Shown: piece after piece, positions 58,449 to 64,000 of the stretch | How positions within the stretch are numbered: position 1 is the stretch's first letter | Layout: each line of letters starts with the position of its first letter | Source of the DNA: JASLBX01 sp035762665 | GTDB taxonomy: Bacteria; Actinomycetota; Actinomycetes; Jiangellales; Jiangellaceae | Assembly: GCA_035762665.1 (NCBI GenBank) | Contig: DASTNZ010000062.1 | Span: 56,257-120,256, forward strand | Length of the DNA stretch: 64,000 nt | Reading direction: 5' to 3' | Notes under the pieces: model-generated | The model's input: the letters and a program-made list of their open reading frames with translations, nothing else | The model's database searches: none | What the model was told of the DNA's origin: nothing | Program-made: the position numbers and the translations under genes

Positions 58449-60007
58449 ACGACGTCGAAGTTGGCCATCATGGCCATGTCCTCGTGCTCGAGGTTGTGGC
58501 AGTGCATGACGTACCGGCCGCGGAAACCGGTGAACTTGACCAGAACCTCGACGACCTCGTACGGCCGGACGTCGACGGTGTCCTTCCAGCCCGCGTCCAT
58601 CGGCGCCGGTGGCTTGCCATTGCGGCGGTAGACCTGGAAATGGGCTAGGTGCACGTGAACCGGATGGTGGAAGTCGCTGGTGAATGTCCACAGCTCGACG
58701 CTGCCCAGCTCTGGCGTGGCCAGGATCTCGCCTGGGTCGAAGGCCGTGTTGTTGACCTTCCACATCGCCCCGCCGGGGCCGGGGCCGCTTCGGCGGAAGT
58801 CGAACGTCCGCCGCCGCACTGCCTGGTCGCGGCCGAGCACCTCGACGTCGGAGAGCCGGGCCGGAATTCTGCTGTCATCTGTACCGCTGCGCGCGACGCG
58901 AAAGCGCATCACGTCCCCGGCTGGGCCGACGTCCAGCCCGTTCCGTAGGGTGACCTCGGTCCCGATCGGGTACGCCCCGAAGTCGACCACCACGTCGGCG
59001 CGCTCCGCACTGGCCAGCCGGACAGCATCCAGCTCCTGCGGGGCCGCGAGCAGGCCGACGTCGCTGCCGACCTGGACGTACGCGGGGCCCTCGGGCGGCG
59101 GCGGGTCGAGCCGGAGTTCGTACCTTCGGGCGTTGCTTGCGTTGAGGATCCGAAGCCGGTAGCGGGTGGCCTCGACCTCGAGCTCCGGCCAGGGCGCGCC
59201 GTTGACCAGCACAACGTCACCTTCGACGCCTTGGTGGTACTCACCCTCGACGCCTGGTTCGTCGAGCAGCGTGGGGTCGACCGACGGGTACAGGAAGGAT
59301 CCGTCCTCGTCGAAGGCCCGATCGCAGATCATCAACGGGATGTCCTTGTCGCCGTTGGGCAGTGGCAACGCATCGTCGACGTCGTCGCGCACGATGGCCA
59401 TGCCAGCGAGCCCGCGGTACACCTGCGGGCCGGTGAAGTCCATCCGATGATCGTGGTACCACAGCGTTCCAGCGGGTTGCTCCACCGGATACTCATGCTC
59501 GAACGTCCCTGTGGTCAGTTGCCACGCAGCGGGATCGTGGGCGGCGTGCGAGCCGGCGCCCGGCTCGATATGTTCGCTGTGCGCCTCGGGGACGATCAGG
59601 TGCGTGGGGTAGCCGTCGAACTCCGGCGGAGTGACCCCGCCGTGCAGGTGGGTCGACGTCGGGACGGGGAGCTCGTTCGTCACTCGGAGCGCCGTGGGGC
59701 GCCCAGACCGTAACTCGAGAGTCGGGCCGGGAAATGTCCCGTTGTAACCCCACACCTCGGTCCGCATACCTGGGATGATCTGGGTGCTGGCTACACGCTG
59801 GATCAGCTCGATGGCGTCGCCGGTGGGCTCGATGGTGTCCGGCAGGGGCAGGGGGACGGCGAATCGTCGCGGCAGGGGCAGTCGGCTGGCCAGCAGCGCG
59901 CCCGACCGTTCAGTGGTCACCGTCCCACATGCAGACATGGCCAGCCCCGCCGCAGCGCCCGCACCGAGCACGCCGATGAATCGGCGGCGACTCAACGTCC
60001 GCGTCAT
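58445..60007 (-). CDS. Multicopper oxidase, Tat-exported lipoprotein
   Basis: 520 residues. Leader MTRTLSRRRFIGVLGAGAAA continues to lipobox LAMSACG, so it is a Tat-exported lipoprotein. Copper ligands are TSTHLHGGVTPPEFDG, TLWYHDHRMDFTGPQVYRGL, FHHPVHVHLAHFQVYRRNG and GRYVMHCHNLEHEDMAMM, covering T1, T2 and T3 sites. CotA/bilirubin-oxidase or phenoxazinone-synthase-like. ATG 60007 overlaps the stop of the upstream gene; the frame opens earlier but is a shadow. A role in metal oxidation, phenolics or copper tolerance is possible. Confidence 0.94.
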   Translation of the reverse strand: MTRTLSRRRFIGVLGAGAAAGLAMSACGTVTTERSGALLASRLPLPRRFAVPLPLPDTIEPTGDAIELIQRVASTQIIPGMRTEVWGYNGTFPGPTLELRSGRPTALRVTNELPVPTSTHLHGGVTPPEFDGYPTHLIVPEAHSEHIEPGAGSHAAHDPAAWQLTTGTFEHEYPVEQPAGTLWYHDHRMDFTGPQVYRGLAGMAIVRDDVDDALPLPNGDKDIPLMICDRAFDEDGSFLYPSVDPTLLDEPGVEGEYHQGVEGDVVLVNGAPWPELEVEATRYRLRILNASNARRYELRLDPPPPEGPAYVQVGSDVGLLAAPQELDAVRLASAERADVVVDFGAYPIGTEVTLRNGLDVGPAGDVMRFRVARSGTDDSRIPARLSDVEVLGRDQAVRRRTFDFRRSGPGPGGAMWKVNNTAFDPGEILATPELGSVELWTFTSDFHHPVHVHLAHFQVYRRNGKPPAPMDAGWKDTVDVRPYEVVEVLVKFTGFRGRYVMHCHNLEHEDMAMMANFDVV

Positions 60008-60477
60008 GCGGTGGCTCCACGGCTCCGCGGCTCTGAGCGGCGAACCCGCAACCTCGGCGACCAGGCCGCGATCAACATCGCCACGGTGAGCCCGAAGGTC
60101 AGCACACCCACCGGGATGTGCACCGCCAGGACGCGTGCGAACCCGAACCCAGCCTGAACCCCGACCAGCAGGAACAGCCCGATCGATGTCCAGACAGGCC
60201 AGGACGGGCCACCTCCGGGCCGCCACACTAGGACGGCCGCGACGATCTGAAGTAGGAGCATCAGCGAGATGAAGATGTGGCCGGCGGAGTGCAGGCCCAG
60301 CATTCCGACGTTGCCGGTCACGAACAGGCCTGCCCAGACGGGCTGGAGGAACACCAATACGGCAGTGAGCAGCACTAGCACACGAAGCAGCCAAACCGCC
60401 CAGCCGGGGACTATTCCAGCCGGTCGACTCTGTCCCGTTGCCGGCGGAGTGGCCGTTGGTGCGAGCGGCTCGGTCAT
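60004..60477 (-). CDS. Four-helix membrane protein, partner of the multicopper oxidase
   Basis: 157 residues with four hydrophobic helices: AVWLLRVLVLLTAVLVFLQP, HSAGHIFISLMLLLQIVAAV, WTSIGLFLLVGVQAGFGF and VGVLTFGLTVAMLIAAW, after a Pro/Thr-rich cytoplasmic N-terminus. GNVGMLGLHSAGHIFIS and RVLAVHIPVGVLTFG hold conserved His that could bind heme or copper. Translationally coupled to the oxidase (ATGA), so it probably works with it, for example as electron or quinone partner. No catalytic family is recognised. Confidence 0.75.
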   Translation of the reverse strand: MTEPLAPTATPPATGQSRPAGIVPGWAVWLLRVLVLLTAVLVFLQPVWAGLFVTGNVGMLGLHSAGHIFISLMLLLQIVAAVLVWRPGGGPSWPVWTSIGLFLLVGVQAGFGFARVLAVHIPVGVLTFGLTVAMLIAAWSPRLRVRRSEPRSRGATA

Positions 60478-60581
60478 CTGTCCCCCTTAATGCTCAAGCG
60501 GCTATATCGACGAGTCGGCATAAGTAGCCAGGCTACGTTATCGGCTGCGACTCACTCCCGCTGGGGTCGCCAGCCCACCTC

Positions 60582-60683
60582 GTTGATCACGCAAAAGCCG
60601 GACGACACGCCGCGCGGCAGCATGGTGCAGGCCCGGAGGGATTTGGACATTTCGGCGTGTCGCCCGGCTCTTGCATGATCAAC
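60582..60683. repeat. REP-like inverted pair
   Basis: Left arm 60582-60612 and right arm 60653-60683 (31 bases each) are inverse complements at 28 of 31 positions, around a 40-base spacer. The right arm matches the single element at 1434-1462 at 28 of 29 positions. Two copies inverted in one intergenic region and one elsewhere suggest a REP/BIME-like family. It separates the membrane-protein gene from the methyltransferase gene and could also act as a bidirectional terminator. Confidence 0.78.
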
Positions 60684-60693
60684 GGGGGAGGGG

Positions 60694-61401
60694 TCAGTTG
60701 TAGTGGCGCCAGAGGAGGTTGACCGCGTAGTCGACGGTCGTGCCCGGGTGCTCCTCGAGGATGGCGTCCGCGAGGTCAGGGGCGAACTCGATCCGGACGA
60801 CCGCCTCGAAGGTAGCCCTGTCCGGGTAGTCCCATCGGATGTCGAGCGTCCTGCGATGCCAGCCCTGGCGAGCCCAGAACCGCTCCACGGCCTCGGCGTC
60901 ATAGGACGGTAGCGCCCGCCGGAACCAGCCGCCGAACGTCGAGCGCCGGGCATCGTTGTCGATCACGAAGGCAATGCCGCCCCGCCGGATGACCCGGCCC
61001 AGCTCGGCGAGCCCTGGCTCGCAGCCGGGACCAAAGAAGTAGGCCCACCGCGCGTGCACCACGTCTACCGACGCGTCCGGCAACGGCAACGCCTGCGCTG
61101 TTCCTTGGCGAACATTGATCCGGGCGGGCGACAGAGCGGCCGCGACCCGGGCTTGTGCCCGTCGCAGCAGCGGAGGGTGCGGTTCGACACCAATCACGGC
61201 CGCCGCCCCGCCTGCCGCGAATCGGGGCAAGTGGAAGCCGGTGCCGCAGCCGATGTCCAGCACGGTCTGGCCACGCCAGTCGTGGATCTCGCGCATTGCG
61301 GCTTCGAGAACGCCCTCCGGGTCAACGCCGAGATTCTCGATCTCGTAGATGTCCGGGTGCCGCCAGATGTTGGGGCTCGGAATGACATCAGTGGATGGCA
61401 T
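60694..61401 (-). CDS. Class I SAM-dependent methyltransferase
   Basis: 235 residues. Motif I VLDIGCGTGFHLPRFA near residue 50, then VIGVEPHPPLLRRAQARVAA (motif post I) and LPDASVDVVHARWAYFFGPG (motif II-III). The C-terminal half is predicted to bind substrate; ERFWARQGWHRRTLDIRWDY is notable. The family resembles ubiquinone/menaquinone or small-molecule methyltransferases; the acceptor is unknown. It is 14 bases after hspR on the same strand, so may ride on the heat-shock operon. Confidence 0.9.
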   Translation of the reverse strand: MPSTDVIPSPNIWRHPDIYEIENLGVDPEGVLEAAMREIHDWRGQTVLDIGCGTGFHLPRFAAGGAAAVIGVEPHPPLLRRAQARVAAALSPARINVRQGTAQALPLPDASVDVVHARWAYFFGPGCEPGLAELGRVIRRGGIAFVIDNDARRSTFGGWFRRALPSYDAEAVERFWARQGWHRRTLDIRWDYPDRATFEAVVRIEFAPDLADAILEEHPGTTVDYAVNLLWRHYN

Positions 61402-61415
61402 GCAAGCGCTGTTGA

Positions 61416-61808
61416 TCAGGGCAGCGCGCTACGGCGGGGGGCAGGCCACAGGGCGGTCGGCCGATGGCCGGCTAGCCAGGACAGTTCGGCGACCTGCTGC
61501 CGCAGCGCCTCGAGCGCTGCTTCGAGCTCGAGGATGCGCTTGATCCCGGCCAGGTTGACACCTTCCTCCTGCGACAACCGCTGTACCTCACGGAGCAGCT
61601 CGATGTCACGCAACGAGTACCGCCGCCCGCCGCCACCCGCTCGGCCCGGTTTGACCAGGCCCAGGCGGTCGTACTGGCGCAGGGTTTGCGGATGCATGCC
61701 GGCCATCTCGGCGGCGACCGAGATCACGTAGAGCGGCTCGTCGACGCGAACCATCCGGGCGGCGCCGGAGACGGTCACGACGAACCGGGTTTCGGTATCC
61801 ATCGTCAC
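61416..61808 (-). CDS. hspR: MerR-family heat-shock repressor HspR
   Basis: 130 residues. LYVISVAAEMAGMHPQTLRQ then YDRLGLVKPGRAGGGGRRYS is the MerR winged helix, followed by RDIELLREVQRLSQEEGVNL and a coiled coil. HspR binds HAIR sites and, with DnaK as co-repressor, represses the dnaK operon and clpB in actinobacteria. GTG start overlaps the dnaJ stop (GTGA); ATG 61802 is an alternative. This is the classic last gene of the dnaK-grpE-dnaJ-hspR operon. A candidate target is the HAIR-like site at 39119. Confidence 0.95.
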   Translation of the reverse strand: MTMDTETRFVVTVSGAARMVRVDEPLYVISVAAEMAGMHPQTLRQYDRLGLVKPGRAGGGGRRYSLRDIELLREVQRLSQEEGVNLAGIKRILELEAALEALRQQVAELSWLAGHRPTALWPAPRRSALP

Positions 61809-62968
61809 TCCTTCCGTGCCGCCCGCATCAGATTAGCTCGCACTTCTTCGCCCGAGGTCGCATCGCGCAGTGCCTCCAGCGCGTCCTTGGCCTTGCGGTC
61901 TACCCGCGCCGGGACCGCGACCTCCACCGTGACGAGCAGGTCGCCGGGGGTCCCATCGGGTCGGCGAGCGCCGCGCCCGCGCACACGGAACGTCCGGCCG
62001 TTCGGCGTGCCCGGAGGCAACTTCAGGGTGACTGGGCTCCCGTTGAGGGTCGGCACCTTGATGTCGGCTCCCAACGTGACTTCGGGGAATGTCACTGGCA
62101 CGGTCACGGTCAGGTGCTCGTTCTTGCGGCCGAAGACCGGGTGCGTTCCGACGTGGACCGTGACATAGAGGTCTCCGGGGGGACCGCCCCGCTCGCCCGG
62201 CGCGCCCTTGCCCTTGAGCCGGATCCGCTGGCCGTCCCGCACTCCCGCAGGAATCCGGACCTGCATCAACTTGCTGGTGGTTCCCCGGCCTGAACCATGG
62301 CAGACCGGGCACGGGTCGTCGACGACGAGGCCGCGGCCCCTGCACTCGCGGCATGGCTCGGAGAGTGAGAAGCCGCCGGCGTTGCGGCTGGTGTACCCGG
62401 TGCCGGTGCACGCCGGGCACACCCGCGGGACGGTACCCGCCTTTGCGCCGGTGCCGGCACATGCCGTACACGCCGACGCGCTCGTCATCCGTAGTGGCAC
62501 CGTGATGCCGTCGATCGCCTCCCGGAACGCGATGCTGACCTCGCTCTCGACATCTGCGCCGCGGCGGGCCTGAGTCGTGCGGGTCCGCGTGCCGAACAGC
62601 CCACCGAACACGTCGCCGAGCCCGCCTGTGCCCGTCGTGGTTCCGCCTGTGCCGCCGAACAGGTCACCCAGGTCGAAATTGAACCCGCCACCGGACGGCC
62701 CACCCGCACCGCCCGGCACCCGGAAACCGCTGCCGAACAGCGAGCGGGCCTCGTCGTATTCCTTGCGCTTGCTCGGGTTGGACAAGACCGAGTAGGCCTC
62801 GGAAACCTCCTTGAACCGGGTCTCGGCCGCCTTGTCCGACGAGTTGCGGTCAGGGTGCAGGTCACGGGCCAGATTGCGGTAGGCCTTCTTGATGGTGGCC
62901 CCGTCCGCATCCTTCGGCACGCCAAGGATCTTGTAGTAGTCCTTCTCGATCCAGTCCTTGGTGCTCAC
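61805..62968 (-). CDS. dnaJ: Molecular chaperone DnaJ
   Basis: 387 residues. J domain with YYKILGVPKDADGATIKKAY and the HPD in LARDLHPDRNSS; a Gly/Phe-rich region (GGAGGPSGGGFNFDLGDLFG); four zinc repeats CTACAGTG, CPACTGTG, CRECRGRG, CPVCHGSG; and the C-terminal substrate domain (DLYVTVHVGTHPVFGRK). DnaJ1-type gene in the dnaK operon, as opposed to a second DnaJ without this context. It stimulates DnaK ATPase. Confidence 0.97.
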   Translation of the reverse strand: MSTKDWIEKDYYKILGVPKDADGATIKKAYRNLARDLHPDRNSSDKAAETRFKEVSEAYSVLSNPSKRKEYDEARSLFGSGFRVPGGAGGPSGGGFNFDLGDLFGGTGGTTTGTGGLGDVFGGLFGTRTRTTQARRGADVESEVSIAFREAIDGITVPLRMTSASACTACAGTGAKAGTVPRVCPACTGTGYTSRNAGGFSLSEPCRECRGRGLVVDDPCPVCHGSGRGTTSKLMQVRIPAGVRDGQRIRLKGKGAPGERGGPPGDLYVTVHVGTHPVFGRKNEHLTVTVPVTFPEVTLGADIKVPTLNGSPVTLKLPPGTPNGRTFRVRGRGARRPDGTPGDLLVTVEVAVPARVDRKAKDALEALRDATSGEEVRANLMRAARKE

Positions 62969-62998
62969 TGGCGTCCGTACCTCCTCCCTCGTGACTCG

Positions 62999-63679
62999 TC
63001 AGGCCTCAGTTGCTGCGTCCTCGCCCGGCTCGGCCTCCGCCGGTTCGTCTACCTCGGGCAGCGCCTCGGTGGGCTCGGCCACGGCGACTCGCGCCGGGCG
63101 GATGACCCGTTCTCCGTAGCGGTAGCCGGGCATCAGCACGCGCGTGCAGGTCGGGGCGGTGACCTCATCCGAGTACTCGTGCATCAGAGCTTCGTGAATG
63201 GTCGGGTCGAACTCATCGCCCGGCTCGCCATACCGCACCAGCCCGAGCTTGGTCGTCACGCCCTCGATGGCTTCGCCGACCGACCGGAAGGCACCGGTCA
63301 GGTCACCGTGGTCGCGGGCCCGCCCGATGTCATCGAGGACTCCGAGCAGTTCACCGAGGACAGATGCGACGGCATTCTCGCGGACGAGATCACGGTCGCG
63401 CTCGACCCGGCGTCGGTAATTGACGTACTCGGCCTGGACTCGCTGCAGCTGGTCGAGCCGCTCGGCGGCCAAGGCCTCGGCGGCAGCGAGGGCGTCGGAC
63501 GCTGCCTCGCCCGCTGCGGCCTTCGCGCCGCTCCGTGGGGAACCGGAGCCGGCACCACGCTGCTTAGCAGGTGTGCCGGCCGCCGGGCCCGCGGGAGCTT
63601 CTCGCAGCTCGCCAGTCTCCGGGTCGATCCGACGGCGATCGCGCACGACCGGGCCGTCGTTCGGCTCTTCGACTGTCAC
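62999..63679 (-). CDS. grpE: Nucleotide exchange factor GrpE
   Basis: 226 residues. After an acidic, Ala-rich N-terminus the coiled-coil region RLDQLQRVQAEYVNYRRRVE is the GrpE hallmark, then VLGELLGVLDDIGRARDHGD and IEGVTTKLGLVRYGEPGDEF. C-terminal YGERVIRPARVAVAEP forms the wing, followed by an acidic tail. It releases ADP from DnaK. GTG start overlaps the dnaK stop (GTGA). The N- and C-terminal acidic extensions are longer than in enterobacteria but usual in this phylum. Confidence 0.96.
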   Translation of the reverse strand: MTVEEPNDGPVVRDRRRIDPETGELREAPAGPAAGTPAKQRGAGSGSPRSGAKAAAGEAASDALAAAEALAAERLDQLQRVQAEYVNYRRRVERDRDLVRENAVASVLGELLGVLDDIGRARDHGDLTGAFRSVGEAIEGVTTKLGLVRYGEPGDEFDPTIHEALMHEYSDEVTAPTCTRVLMPGYRYGERVIRPARVAVAEPTEALPEVDEPAEAEPGEDAATEA

Positions 63680-64000
63680 TTGTCGTCCTTCTCCTCGTCG
63701 ACGATCTCGGCTTCGACAACGTCCTCGTCCGCCGCGGACTCGCCGGCAGCGGAACCACTGTCGCCAGCAGTATCACCCGCGGCACTCGCCGACGACGGCT
63801 GGGCCGAGGCGTAGATGGCCGCACCCAGCGCCTGGAACGCGGTCTGCAGCCGCTCGGAGGACGACTTGATGGCTGCGTCGTCCGCGCCTTCGAGCGCCTT
63901 CTTGGCTTCCGTCAGCGCGGCGTCGACCTCGGTCCGGACATCCTCCGCGAGCGTGTCGACCTTCTCCTTGTTCTCGGAGAGGAACTTCTCGGTCTGGTAC
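63676..64000 (-). CDS. dnaK: Molecular chaperone DnaK, C-terminal part
   Basis: About 107 codons at the window edge, running from YQTEKFLSENKEKVDTLAED through TEAKKALEGADDAAIKSSSE and RLQTAFQALGAAIYASAQPS to an acidic tail ending DEEKDDK. This is the lid helices and disordered tail of Hsp70, and the first gene of the dnaK-grpE-dnaJ-hspR operon. The nucleotide-binding domain and the operon promoter are outside the window. The stop overlaps grpE by GTGA. Confidence 0.94.
   Translation of the reverse strand, partial: YQTEKFLSENKEKVDTLAEDVRTEVDAALTEAKKALEGADDAAIKSSSERLQTAFQALGAAIYASAQPSSASAAGDTAGDSGSAAGESAADEDVVEAEIVDEEKDDK

Overview
The window is high-GC DNA with dense genes, frequent ATGA/GTGA stop-start overlaps and many GTG starts. 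It carries several actinomycete markers: an AfsR/BTAD regulator, DasR-type GntR control of a PTS with dre-like operators, a dnaK-grpE-dnaJ-hspR operon, an HspR-type (HAIR-like) site before clpB, a TIGR03086 (mycothiol-isomerase-like) protein and formimidoylglutamate deiminase. I infer an Actinomycetota chromosome. The exact order cannot be fixed by eye; a soil genus such as Jiangella would fit. I see no rRNA, tRNA, CRISPR array, prophage or intact insertion sequence, although 14.0-14.8 kb looks like decayed DNA.

Region 1 (0-14 kb) is mostly core metabolism: a cytochrome P450, hutF, then purC, purB, purD and purA on the minus strand. Set among them are a TIGR03086 protein, a giant BTAD-NTPase regulator and an ECF-like sigma factor with a membrane-anchored acidic partner. 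Region 2 (14.8-24.5 kb) holds fructose-bisphosphate aldolase and a complete amino-sugar PTS split into single-domain proteins (HPr, EI, EIIC, EIIB, EIIA). It also has two UTRA-type GntR regulators, a SIS-domain glucosamine-6-phosphate deaminase-like enzyme and a HAD phosphatase. Two dre-like sites tie the divergent halves to DasR. Region 3 (24.5-41.5 kb) has an Fpg/Nei glycosylase and a first Liv-type ABC operon with an acyl-CoA ligase between its subunits. After that come TrmH, pyrE, clpB with its HspR-type promoter, an FAD-linked oxidase and a frameshifted gene.

Region 4 (41.5-58.4 kb) is the accessory part and the best candidate for an undescribed system. The minus-strand operon runs: two Tat-exported YtcJ-type amidohydrolases, a decayed third copy, a lipoprotein binding protein, LivH, a LivM-LivG fusion and LivF. 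A XRE-cupin regulator sits next to a translationally coupled plus-strand series: an M24 hydrolase with an altered metal site, dehydrogenase E1 alpha and beta, a TrzA-type amidohydrolase, a bicupin, an SDR without its catalytic Tyr/Lys and a beta-hydroxyacid dehydrogenase. Together they suggest export, hydrolysis, uptake and breakdown of an amide- or ring-nitrogen-containing compound that I cannot name.

Region 5 (58.4-64 kb) has a Tat lipoprotein multicopper oxidase with a membrane partner, a REP-like inverted pair, a methyltransferase, and hspR-dnaJ-grpE-dnaK (dnaK cut by the window edge). Several palindromic elements lie between genes: the REP-like family at 1.4 and 60.6 kb, and strong hairpins at 9.4, 18.7, 32.5 and 36.4 kb.
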